A DNA stretch of 6,904 nt from Candidatus Njordarchaeum guaymasense (GTDB lineage: Archaea; Asgardarchaeota; Njordarchaeia; Njordarchaeales; Njordarchaeaceae), in NCBI GenBank assembly GCA_030587605.1, contig JAUQYT010000115.1, positions 1 to 6,904 of the forward strand, read 5' to 3'. A program made the position numbers and the translations under genes. The notes beneath the pieces were generated by a model, which saw only the letters and a program-made list of their open reading frames with translations, searched no databases and was not told the origin of the DNA. Below, in pieces: positions 1 to 6,006 of this stretch. Positions within the stretch are counted from its first letter, which is position 1. Each line of letters opens with the position of its first letter.

Positions 1-663
1 TGCGTTATGTGTTCCGGCTCCTGCCGGAAGACCGTATTTCTCTTTTACAAGGTAGATGGCTTTGCTGACTGGACCTGGGTCTGGTATGTCAATGTTGGTT
101 GTGTCGACTAGTATGTTTTGGATACCTGCTCTCTGAGCGATGGGGAGTAGCGCGTCGAGAGCTTGGATTCTCCCGGTTACTGTTGGGTTCTTGGTGTTAA
201 GCGCGAGCAGGATGGCTGACTTTATTTTCGCTTCCTTAATTGCCGTGATCTCATCCTCCGTGAAGTTTGGGGATATTGAGTTGTAAACGACCCGTTTGGA
301 GAGACCTAATTCCCCAGCGTATTTTGCCCCAGCAATTCTCACCCCATCAGTTATGCCATCCAAAGTGAACGGTCCGTCAATAGTCTTTGCAACGAAATCT
401 ATGATTCTTGGAAAGGCTTCAGCCGATGAAGCACAAACGTCGACTATCCGGGGGTTACCCGTCTTCTTGGATATCTCGTCCTCTTTTCTTAGTAGGTACT
501 CAGCCTGTTCTTTGTCGAACTCGCCAGTCTTGTCATTCTTCAAGATCTTCTGTTTGAAGTAGAAGATGCTTCCAATCATTACCGTTGGAAGCTGGCCGGG
601 CTGTCCTCCTATCTTCACACCTGAGATATCGAAGATCTTCTGTTCTTTGTCAAACTTGAACAC
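1..663 (-). CDS. mtrH: Tetrahydromethanopterin S-methyltransferase subunit H (MtrH) family protein, partial (C-terminus beyond left edge)
   Basis: MtrH-family proteins transfer the methyl group between methyl-tetrahydromethanopterin and a corrinoid protein. In methanogens MtrH is the soluble subunit of the membrane Mtr complex; in other archaea it can occur alone. I translated the minus strand by eye and found 221 uninterrupted codons, roughly 70% of the usual ~310. Family landmarks are the start FKFDKEQKIFDI, then GVKIGGQPG (15-23), IGSIFY (30-35), TGNPRIVD, GVRIAGAKYA, VVYNSIS and, at the left edge, GLPAGAGTHN. The reading frame is open further up to an ATG at 726, but the GTG at 663 is preferred. 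It has AAGGAGG at 672-678 with 8-nt spacing, and the protein then starts exactly where MtrH homologues start. Genes downstream lie outside the window, so a corrinoid-protein partner cannot be checked. The family call is strong; a role as a standalone methyltransferase rather than an Mtr subunit is inference. Confidence 0.9.
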   Translation of the reverse strand, partial: MFKFDKEQKIFDISGVKIGGQPGQLPTVMIGSIFYFKQKILKNDKTGEFDKEQAEYLLRKEDEISKKTGNPRIVDVCASSAEAFPRIIDFVAKTIDGPFTLDGITDGVRIAGAKYAGELGLSKRVVYNSISPNFTEDEITAIKEAKIKSAILLALNTKNPTVTGRIQALDALLPIAQRAGIQNILVDTTNIDIPDPGPVSKAIYLVKEKYGLPAGAGTHNA

Positions 664-671
664 TTCTAGCG

Positions 672-678
672 CCTCCTT
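672..678 (-). promoter_or_regulatory. Strong Shine-Dalgarno site deciding the mtrH start
   Basis: Read on the minus strand this is AAGGAGG, 8 nt before the GTG at 661-663. It is an excellent match to the anti-SD of archaeal 16S rRNA. The more upstream ATG (724-726) has no comparable site, which favours the GTG start. Confidence 0.8.
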
Positions 679-710
679 GAATGATTCTTTATATGAGATA
701 GATCTAACGA

Positions 711-726
711 ATGATATTCGTATCAT
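711..726. repeat. Inverted repeat upstream of mtrH
   Basis: ATGATA-TTCG-TATCAT has perfect 6-bp arms around a 4-nt centre, extendable to 7 bp with the flanking A710/T727. It lies about 50-60 bp upstream of the preferred mtrH start. It also lies just downstream (in mtrH direction) of an AT-rich TATA-like stretch at 735-743. It could be a repressor operator or a 5'-UTR stem-loop. It also covers the alternative ATG at 724-726, another reason to doubt that start. Confidence 0.4.
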
Positions 727-781
727 TTTCTTTCGCGTTAAAGGTAAGTAGTCTACGATAGGTATTAGATGTGATAGAACT

Positions 782-792
782 TGCTTTTAATT
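782..792 (-). promoter_or_regulatory. Possible TATA-like element for mtrH
   Basis: The minus strand reads AATTAAAAGCA here, an AT-rich TATA-like element pointing toward mtrH, which would put transcription start near 760. Competing elements exist at 735-743 (CCTTTAACG on the minus strand) and 687-695 (CATATAAAG). The last would give an almost leaderless mRNA lacking the strong SD, so it is less likely. The choice is uncertain. Confidence 0.25.
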
Positions 793-800
793 GGTATATG

Positions 801-808
801 TATAAATG
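801..808 (+). promoter_or_regulatory. TATA box of the HMGCS-like/DUF35/thiolase operon
   Basis: TATAAATG is a good archaeal TATA box. The usual 25-27 bp spacing puts transcription start near 830, giving a 5' UTR of about 35 nt before the GTG at 866, which carries an SD-like GGGAG at 852-856. No other strong TATA element lies closer to the gene. Confidence 0.55.
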
Positions 809-815
809 GTAGATG

Positions 816-828
816 TGTGTTTAACACA
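816..828. repeat. Palindrome between TATA box and predicted start site
   Basis: TGTGTT-T-AACACA is a perfect inverted repeat with 6-bp arms and a single central base. An overlapping alternative pairing is ATGTGT (813-818) with ACACAT (824-829). It sits immediately downstream of the TATA box at 801-808 and ends near the predicted transcription start. This is a position where archaeal repressors block polymerase recruitment. An operator role is inferred from position and symmetry only. Confidence 0.4.
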
Positions 829-865
829 TTAACGTGATTAGGTTCCTCAACGGGAGTGAAGTGCA

Positions 866-1894
866 GTGAGTTGTGGTATTGCTGGTTTTGGAATTTACCT
901 TCCTTTGTACCGAGTGAGGGTTTCGGATGTCGCAAAAGCCTGGGGAAGAGAGTCTGGTGGCTCCTACGAGAAGACTGTGCCCTGCCATGATGAGGACACA
1001 TTAACAATGGGCGTCGAAGCCAGCTTGAACGCGTTGAAAAACGCTGATCTCAGTGGCAGTGACCTTGATACAGTGTTCTTTGCCACCCTGAGTAGCCCCT
1101 ATATTGAGAAGCAATGTTCATCGATTCTTTCTTCCGCTTTGGGGTGTAGAGACTCTGTTAGAATAGCGGATTTTCGCGGCTCTCCCCGTGCTGGTTCCTC
1201 TGCCATGTTCGCATGTCTCGATGCTCTTCGCGCAGGCTCAGCCCACAACGGGTTGGTCGTGACCTCCGATAAACTTCTAGCGAGACCAGGCGATACTGCG
1301 GAGCAGTTTATGGGTGCAGGCGCGGCTGCATTCGTATTCACGGGTGATGAAGAAAGATCAGTAGCCAGTATTGAAGCATCATCAAGTTACTCAAGTGAAT
1401 TCACTGATCGCTGGCGCTCTGAAGGAGAGACATTTCCACGAACCGGGATCGAACGATTCAGCAGAGACTTCGGTTACATAGACCACGTTACGACAACCAT
1501 CAGAAAGCTTTTCGAGATTCAGAAATCCAAGCCAGAAGACTATACTCATGTCGTGATCACGGAACCTGACCCAAGAAGGATCGCGGCCGTAGCCAAAGCA
1601 ACAGGCTTCAAGGAGAGCCAGATTACACTTGGGCTACTGAATCAATTCATAGGCGACACTGGAACGGCTTCCATGTTTCTCTCCTTGGCCGCAGCGCTTG
1701 AAAAATCAAAACCTCACGAAAGGATACTAGCCGTATCATACGGCGATGGTGGAAGTGACGCTTTCGAGATCAAGGTAATGGAAGGTGCACAGAAGATACA
1801 GACTAGTGAAGTTGAGAAATACTTGAAGAACAAGAAGAATGTAGACTACCAGACTCACCTGCGTTTGAATAAGGTGTTCGACTTGTTGAGGTGA
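866..1894 (+). CDS. HMG-CoA synthase-like protein lacking the catalytic Glu, Cys and His
   Basis: This is a 342-residue thiolase-superfamily protein that aligns end to end with archaeal HMG-CoA synthases (~350 aa). Shared marks are GIAGFGIYLP at the N-terminus, the VP-DEDT segment (38-45), PYIEK (78-82), IADF (100-103), GAGAAAFVFTG (150-160), GLLNQFIGDTG (256-266) and SYGDGGSDAFEI (291-302). The active site is not conserved. The Glu of the family motif GSESHPY aligns with Leu75, the nucleophilic Cys of FACKAG with Pro107 (GSPRAG), and the His of HQPN with Thr232 (TEPD). About ten residues before the VP-DEDT segment also appear missing. Claisen condensation by the standard mechanism is therefore unlikely. 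GTG start at 866 with GGGAG at 852-856; other nearby GTGs are out of frame. Its stop overlaps the next gene's open frame. A structural or CoA-binding partner role is inference. Not a decaying pseudogene: the frame is intact and the fold motifs are kept. Confidence 0.85.
   Translation: MSCGIAGFGIYLPLYRVRVSDVAKAWGRESGGSYEKTVPCHDEDTLTMGVEASLNALKNADLSGSDLDTVFFATLSSPYIEKQCSSILSSALGCRDSVRIADFRGSPRAGSSAMFACLDALRAGSAHNGLVVTSDKLLARPGDTAEQFMGAGAAAFVFTGDEERSVASIEASSSYSSEFTDRWRSEGETFPRTGIERFSRDFGYIDHVTTTIRKLFEIQKSKPEDYTHVVITEPDPRRIAAVAKATGFKESQITLGLLNQFIGDTGTASMFLSLAAALEKSKPHERILAVSYGDGGSDAFEIKVMEGAQKIQTSEVEKYLKNKKNVDYQTHLRLNKVFDLLR
1887..1893 (+). promoter_or_regulatory. Shine-Dalgarno site favouring the ATG start of the DUF35 gene
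   Basis: GAGGTGA at the end of the HMGCS-like gene lies 9 nt before the ATG at 1903. The GTG at 1891 sits inside this SD and has no site of its own, so the ATG is the better start. The SD overlaps the upstream stop codon, which suggests translational coupling. Confidence 0.6.
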
Positions 1895-1902
1895 TCAGTG
1901 AC

Positions 1903-2340
1903 ATGTCAAGTGCGTTACCTGAATTTTGGAGAATGGCAGAAGAGATATCGCAGCTAATTGGGGCGAAATGCAAGAAGTGCGGCAAGATCAACTTCCCCAG
2001 AAGGAAGATCTGTTCATTTTGTGGCGCACAAGAAAGCTTTGATGAAGTGAAGATATCTCGACGAGGAACAATTCACACTTACATAGTTGCGCATGCAATG
2101 CCTTCTGGAATTGAAACACCAGTTCCCTTGGCAGTAGTCGACACGGACGAGGGAGCTCGCCTCGTTGGTTTCGTCACCGAATGTGAACCCAACGAAATCA
2201 AGTGGGATATGCCCGTCGAGATCGTACTCCGCAGAATTGGGGAACAAGATGGACGCATCAACTACGGATTCAAATTCAGACCTATAAGATTCAACAGAAC
2301 CAGTGACAAGGAGCAAGGTGGAGGCTTGAGAACGAAATGA
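1903..2340 (+). CDS. DUF35 OB-fold protein with N-terminal rubredoxin-like zinc ribbon
   Basis: This small acyl-CoA-associated protein has 145 residues from ATG 1903, or 149 from GTG 1891. An N-terminal helix (SALPEFWRMAEE) precedes a zinc ribbon with two cysteine pairs, CKKC and CSFC (27/30 and 41/44 in 149-residue numbering). The OB-fold half follows, with the typical strand pattern GTIHTYIVAHAMP, PVPLAVVDTDEGARLVGFV and a C-terminal GFKFRP. In the archaeal thiolase/HMG-CoA synthase complex the DUF35 protein is a scaffold that joins the two enzymes around a shared CoA-binding site. In BbsAB-type thiolases a similar small zinc protein pairs with the thiolase. The gene sits between the synthase-like and thiolase genes, which supports the same physical role. 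Its stop overlaps the thiolase ATG as ATGA. All four zinc ligands are present, so the subunit looks functional. Confidence 0.9.
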   Translation: MSSALPEFWRMAEEISQLIGAKCKKCGKINFPRRKICSFCGAQESFDEVKISRRGTIHTYIVAHAMPSGIETPVPLAVVDTDEGARLVGFVTECEPNEIKWDMPVEIVLRRIGEQDGRINYGFKFRPIRFNRTSDKEQGGGLRTK

Positions 2341-3500
2341 CGACAATCAGGAATAAGGTGGCCGTCGTAGGCGCAGGAATGATCAAATTCGGAGAACTCT
2401 ACGATAAGAGTTTCGAGGACATGATGAGCGAAGCCTACATGAGTTGCTTGAAGAGTGTCGACAAGGGTATCGACCCCAGGAAGGAGATACAGGCGGCGTG
2501 GTATGGAACGATTTATGGTCCGAGAACGGGTTCCGCATTAGCCGAACCCTTGGGTCTGCTCGGTATACCGGTAACCAGGATTGAGAATGCTTGTGCGACT
2601 GGTAGCGATACTTTCCGGAACGCTTGCTTCGCAGTTGCAGCAGGTGTCTACGATGTAGCCCTTGCAGTGGGCTGTGAGAAGATGAATGATAATCCAGGTG
2701 GGTTGATCGAGGTCGCCAAGCAACGCCCCCAACTCTTCTGGCAATACGCGATAACCATGCCTTCAGCCTTCGGTTTGTATGCCAGCAGACACATGCATGA
2801 GTTTGGTACAAAGAGGGAACATTTCGCGAAGATTGCTGTTAAGAATCATCATCATGGCACCTTGAATCCCTACTCACACTTCAAGTTCGAGGTCACGGTT
2901 GAGCAAGTTCTCAAGGCTCCGCTAGTTGCATGGCCCTTCGGTTTGCTTGATTGCTGCCCTGTTACGGACGGCGCTGCAGCATTAATCATCTGCAGAACCG
3001 ACTCGGCTAAGAAGTACACTGACTCCCCTGTCTACGTCCAAGGATCTGGATTCGGAACAAACCCTGCAAACATCAACATGCGAGAATCCTTCACAACCAT
3101 GGCTCCAACAGTCGAAGCCTCACAGCAAGCTTACAAGATGGCTGGCCTAGGACCCGAGGACATTAATTTTGCAGAGGTCCACGACTGTTTCACAGGGACT
3201 GAGCTGATCGCGTACGAGGATCTGGGCTTCTGCAAGAAAGGCGAGGGGGGCAAGTTCATTGATGAGGGAAATCCCTACATAGGTGGCAGTAAACCGATCA
3301 ACCCAAGCGGTGGGCTTAAGTCCCACGGGCACCCTGTCGGGGCTACAGGCGCAGCACAACTAGTAGAGCTTTTCCTTCAACTCAGAAACGAGGCAGGCAG
3401 CAGACAGGTTCAGGGCGCCGAAATCGGTCTCCAGCACAATATCGGCGGGTCCGGACCACAGGTCTCATGCGTGCACATTTTAACCAATAAGCTACTATGA
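2337..3500 (+). CDS. Thiolase (acetyl-CoA C-acetyltransferase, archaeal/SCP2-type)
   Basis: The 387-residue thiolase either condenses two acyl-CoAs or cleaves a 3-oxoacyl-CoA with CoA. The nucleophilic Cys86 sits in ENACATGS. His282 is in VHDCF, His332 in GHPVGATG, and His367 in QHNIGGSG. The last motif replaces the CxG cysteine of bacterial acetoacetyl-CoA thiolases and is typical of SCP2-like and archaeal thiolases. LLDCCPVTDGAAA (203-215) and NPSGGL (322-327) are also family-typical, and the length is normal. The start ATG at 2337 overlaps the previous stop (ATGA), with GGTGGAGG at 2317-2324. Operon position implies a complex with the DUF35 and HMGCS-like proteins. Acetoacetyl-CoA synthesis for mevalonate is the default guess. 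Because the partner synthase lacks catalytic residues, degradation of another 3-oxoacyl-CoA is an open alternative. Confidence 0.92.
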   Translation: MTTIRNKVAVVGAGMIKFGELYDKSFEDMMSEAYMSCLKSVDKGIDPRKEIQAAWYGTIYGPRTGSALAEPLGLLGIPVTRIENACATGSDTFRNACFAVAAGVYDVALAVGCEKMNDNPGGLIEVAKQRPQLFWQYAITMPSAFGLYASRHMHEFGTKREHFAKIAVKNHHHGTLNPYSHFKFEVTVEQVLKAPLVAWPFGLLDCCPVTDGAAALIICRTDSAKKYTDSPVYVQGSGFGTNPANINMRESFTTMAPTVEASQQAYKMAGLGPEDINFAEVHDCFTGTELIAYEDLGFCKKGEGGKFIDEGNPYIGGSKPINPSGGLKSHGHPVGATGAAQLVELFLQLRNEAGSRQVQGAEIGLQHNIGGSGPQVSCVHILTNKLL

Positions 3501-3548
3501 AAAGAATAGCTGCATTGCAGAATCTTTGATTGTGTTGTGCCGTAGTTA

Positions 3549-4703
3549 CTAACTTTGTCTGCCACTGATCTTCTTCAATGCTTCCTTCGCTGCTACTCGG
3601 ACATCTTCATCTTCGTCCTCTAACGCCTCGGTGAGAGGGTATACGGCTCGGAAGTCAGCTATTCTTCCAAGTGCCCTAGCGGCTTTCTCTCTTACGTACT
3701 TGCTCTTGTCGTTCAGCGCTTCAATGAGCGGTTTCACAGCTTTCGCATACCGTATCTCTCCTAGGGCCCACGCTGCTACTCCTCGAATCTCTTTGTTCTT
3801 GTCCTTCAGAAGCTCTGTAAGGTGATCTACGGCCCTTACGTCTCCTAGTTTCCCGAGACCAATTGCAGCGTACACTCGGACATCCATGTTTCTGTCTTTC
3901 AGTGTTCGAATAAGGGGCTCTAGAGCTTTTAGATAACCTATTTCTCCGAGAGCCCACGCTGCCACCATTCGGACATCCTCATTCTTGTCATTCAAAGCGC
4001 TTATGAGAGGGTCCATCACCTTTGAATCCTTCATCTTTCCAAGAGACCATGCTGCCACTGACCTGACTCCGCTATCTTCGTCCTTCAAAGTCGCGATCAG
4101 GGGATCCACTGCTTTCGGGTCGCCTATACTTCCGAGACCCTTCGCTGCTCCCCATCTAAGACCGCTGTCTGCGTCCTTCAAAGTCTCGATAAGGGGACCT
4201 ACGGCTCTCACGTTACCTATCTTCCCGAGAGCCTTGGCTGCCTCCTTTCCAATGACCCTGTCACTGTCTTTCATGGCTTGAATTAGTGGTTCCACAGCTC
4301 TGACATCTTTTATCTCTGCAAGGGCGTTAATTGCCCCTAATCGAACATGTCTGTCTTCATCCTTCAGAGACTCGATTAGTGGCTCTACAGCTCGTGGATT
4401 CCCTATTTTTCCGAGTGCGTTTATAGCTCCCCACCGGACGTACTTTCTTTCGTCCCTGAGGACTTCAATGAGGGGCTCTACGGCGGGGTCCTTTATCTCA
4501 GCAAGCGCGTCTGCTGCGCCCCACCGCACACGTTTTCTCTCATCCTTCAGGGCTTCGATGAGGGGTGCTACCGCTGGCTGTCCTATCCCGCCTAGGACAT
4601 GTATTGCTCCCATTCGGACTTCCTTGTCGTCGTCCTCAAGCGCTTTGATTAGACCTTTGAGGTCTTTCTTCGCCCTCATTTTTTCCACGTTTGGCTTGAA
4701 CAA
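3549..4703 (-). CDS. HEAT-repeat protein (12 PBS-lyase-type repeats)
   Basis: This is a 384-residue soluble protein built from about twelve HEAT-like units of 30-31 residues (13-380). The core pattern is AVEPLI-AL-D-VR-AA-ALG-IG. It has a short N-terminal cap (1-12) and ends shortly after repeat 12. No signal peptide, membrane segment or catalytic domain is visible. Such repeats stack into a curved alpha-solenoid that binds proteins; the PBS-lyase name reflects family history and does not imply phycobilin lyase activity. The artificial alphaRep scaffold was designed from similar archaeal repeats. Repeat 5 is the least regular, with the conserved Arg replaced by Gly152. The start is TTG at 4703 with GAGGGT about 10 nt upstream. 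An ATG at 4679 (residue 9) would remove only part of the cap and remains possible. The gene converges with the thiolase (48-bp gap) and is divergent from the kinase. The partner is unknown. Confidence 0.88.
   Translation of the reverse strand: MFKPNVEKMRAKKDLKGLIKALEDDDKEVRMGAIHVLGGIGQPAVAPLIEALKDERKRVRWGAADALAEIKDPAVEPLIEVLRDERKYVRWGAINALGKIGNPRAVEPLIESLKDEDRHVRLGAINALAEIKDVRAVEPLIQAMKDSDRVIGKEAAKALGKIGNVRAVGPLIETLKDADSGLRWGAAKGLGSIGDPKAVDPLIATLKDEDSGVRSVAAWSLGKMKDSKVMDPLISALNDKNEDVRMVAAWALGEIGYLKALEPLIRTLKDRNMDVRVYAAIGLGKLGDVRAVDHLTELLKDKNKEIRGVAAWALGEIRYAKAVKPLIEALNDKSKYVREKAARALGRIADFRAVYPLTEALEDEDEDVRVAAKEALKKISGRQS
3564..4667 (-). repeat. Tandem ~93-bp coding repeats (12 HEAT units)
   Basis: The HEAT repeats are visible at DNA level as a 93-bp period (90 bp for units 2 and 3). 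Unit starts fall at residues 13, 42, 72, 102, 133, 164, 195, 226, 257, 288, 319 and 350. Units 2, 3 and 6 share RWGA after the conserved Val or Leu, and unit 4 has RLGA. Units 7, 8 and 10 instead share VAAW-LG. This suggests two rounds of internal duplication. The periodicity also produces long spurious open frames on the opposite strand. Confidence 0.85.
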
Positions 4704-4745
4704 TTCGAACGTTACCCTCTTTTGCCCCTCACCATTAGATCAAGT

Positions 4746-4892
4746 ATGTATCTTATCTTGGAGGTATATCAACTTGACGAAATAAGTGCAACGACACATG
4801 AAGTAGCCTTGCACCTTGATCTGGAAAGAAGGAGTTTTCCCTTGGGCCCCAGAAGGAGAGTAATATACACTGAGAAGCGGGGGTTAGGTTGA
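4746..4892 (+). CDS. Possible small winged-helix-like ORF (48 aa), uncertain
   Basis: An ATG at 4746 opens a 48-codon frame ending at TGA 4890-4892, in the gap between the HEAT gene and the kinase gene. The peptide contains ILEVYQLDEISATTHEVALH, then LDLERRS, and ends EKRGLG. This order resembles the recognition half of small archaeal winged-helix regulators, in which a helix, a helix-turn-helix and 'L-E-KGL' follow each other. The resemblance is by eye only. No convincing Shine-Dalgarno precedes the ATG, and the frame overlaps the likely HEAT promoter. It is shorter than most such regulators, so it could be a micro-regulator, the remnant of a longer gene, or chance. Confidence 0.25.
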   Translation: MYLILEVYQLDEISATTHEVALHLDLERRSFPLGPRRRVIYTEKRGLG

Positions 4893-4904
4893 TTGGCTAA
4901 AATG

Positions 4905-4913
4905 ATTTAAAAG
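4905..4913 (+). promoter_or_regulatory. TATA-like box of the PfkB kinase gene
   Basis: ATTTAAAAG preceded by AAATG looks like an archaeal TATA box with a purine-rich BRE. It would place transcription start near 4934-4937, about 30 nt before the ATG. A second AT-rich element, TATAATATA at 4921-4929, is an alternative TATA box and lies inside the palindrome. Confidence 0.45.
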
Positions 4914-4916
4914 TTC

Positions 4917-4933
4917 AGTCTATAATATAGACT
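4917..4933. repeat. 17-bp palindrome in the kinase promoter, candidate operator
   Basis: AGTCTATA-A-TATAGACT has perfect 8-bp arms around one central base. It lies between the TATA-like box at 4905-4913 and the predicted start site, or overlaps the alternative TATA at 4921-4929. Either placement suits a repressor site controlling the kinase. Operator function is inferred from symmetry and position. Confidence 0.5.
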
Positions 4934-4965
4934 CTCCGTATTGGAGGCCAATTCGTGGAATTATC

Positions 4966-6006
4966 ATGGGTGAGGATAAGGTGAAGAAGTTTCACTTAAT
5001 CGGGATTGGCGTGCTTGTCGAGGACCTACTGTACGACACGAAGCACAAGCACCACATTACTCAGGAATTCGAACACGATGAACTGAAGTATATCTGCGTC
5101 GAGTCCGGTGGAAAAGAAGCCGTCATGCAGTTCACGAGGTCTACTGGAGGCTCGTCAGCAAACCTTGTGTGCGGCGTCTCCCAACTTGGGCGATACCACA
5201 CAGGTTACTTCTCTAAGTTGGGAATGGACCATGTTTCCAAGTGGTTCATGGAAGATCTGCAGAGATTTGGAGTCAATGCAGAAGGGATAGTGGTGGCGAA
5301 GGAGGGCTTCATTGGGCCAGGTGCAAGCGCAATCATAACCGACATGGTGACCAGAGACAGGAGTATACTAACCTACCGCGGGATAGGAGACGAAATCGAC
5401 GTCAAAGATGTTCACGAAAAGGAAGACTACCTGAGAAATGCTGAGTGGCACACGATTAGCAGTTTCTCCAATTTGGATGCATATCAGGCGCTTGAGAAAA
5501 TCTTGGACATCGAAAGAGAGAATGATATCAAGTTATTCTTCACTCCAAGCATGTCAATGATAAACCCTCTACTAGATGAAACAATAGAGATAGCCAAACA
5601 GGCCTCCCTAGTTGCACTGAACGACACGGAAGCAAGACTGTTGGCTGGAACCAAGGATCTCCAAAAAGCCGCAGGGAAAATCCAAGGGTTGGGTCCAGAG
5701 TTTGTTCTGGTGACACGGGGCAAGGAAGGGATACTCGCGGTGGATGAGGAAAGATTCTACGTCGCGGATGGGACTTATAGCGTTCAGATTAGGAACACTG
5801 TTGGCGCTGGGGATGTATCTGGCGCAGCGCTATGGCACTACCTTCACAAGGGGCTCGACAAGCCGAGTATAATTCAGAGAATCTTGGCAGCTGGGGCGAT
5901 AAAGATACAACTGGCTGGCGCAAAGGCAGGGTTGCCAACTGAGAAAGAGATAGAAGATCTAATCAAAGAGAAGGGCGAAATCCCAGTGCAAACAAGAAGT
6001 AGATGA
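4966..6006 (+). CDS. PfkB-family carbohydrate or nucleoside kinase
   Basis: This is a 346-residue ribokinase-fold kinase that phosphorylates a hydroxymethyl group using a nucleotide donor. The substrate-side Asp20 (GVLVED) is followed by GGSSAN (61-66), then NDTE (219-222), matching the NxxE metal motif. NTVGAGD (277-283) is the PfkB signature, with Asp283 as catalytic base. About 40 residues separate Asp20 from the GG pair. From memory this is nearer to adenosine-kinase-like members than to ribokinase (~26). Signature residue N277 replaces the usual Asp. The substrate could be a sugar, fructose 6-phosphate or a nucleoside; the convergent aldolase gene hints at sugar phosphates but does not prove it. 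ATG 4966 has only a weak SD (GTGGAA, 4955-4960), and GGAGG at 4943-4947 is too distant. GTG at 4981, with GGGTGAGG at 4968-4975, is an alternative start losing five residues. Confidence 0.85.
   Translation: MGEDKVKKFHLIGIGVLVEDLLYDTKHKHHITQEFEHDELKYICVESGGKEAVMQFTRSTGGSSANLVCGVSQLGRYHTGYFSKLGMDHVSKWFMEDLQRFGVNAEGIVVAKEGFIGPGASAIITDMVTRDRSILTYRGIGDEIDVKDVHEKEDYLRNAEWHTISSFSNLDAYQALEKILDIERENDIKLFFTPSMSMINPLLDETIEIAKQASLVALNDTEARLLAGTKDLQKAAGKIQGLGPEFVLVTRGKEGILAVDEERFYVADGTYSVQIRNTVGAGDVSGAALWHYLHKGLDKPSIIQRILAAGAIKIQLAGAKAGLPTEKEIEDLIKEKGEIPVQTRSR

Noticed and set aside
296..751. Two plus-strand open frames (296-562 and 566-751)
   Set aside because: Both lie opposite the mtrH gene and upstream leader and have no recognisable protein features.
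3510..3520. CTGCA-T-TGCAG palindrome between the convergent thiolase and HEAT genes as a terminator
   Set aside because: The loop is too small, the stem is short and no T-run follows on either strand.
3564..4667. CRISPR-like array suggested by ~93-bp periodic sequence
   Set aside because: The repeats are degenerate, contiguous, in frame and code for HEAT units; there are no spacers.
3549..4703. Phycobilisome lyase function for the HEAT protein
   Set aside because: Only the repeat type is shared. No phycobilisome genes or lyase-specific features are present.
3631..4785. Several plus-strand open frames opposite the HEAT gene, with repeated MRGST/FKVSIRG-like peptides
   Set aside because: Their periodicity is the antisense shadow of the 93-bp HEAT repeats. 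Composition is low-complexity and no start signals are convincing.
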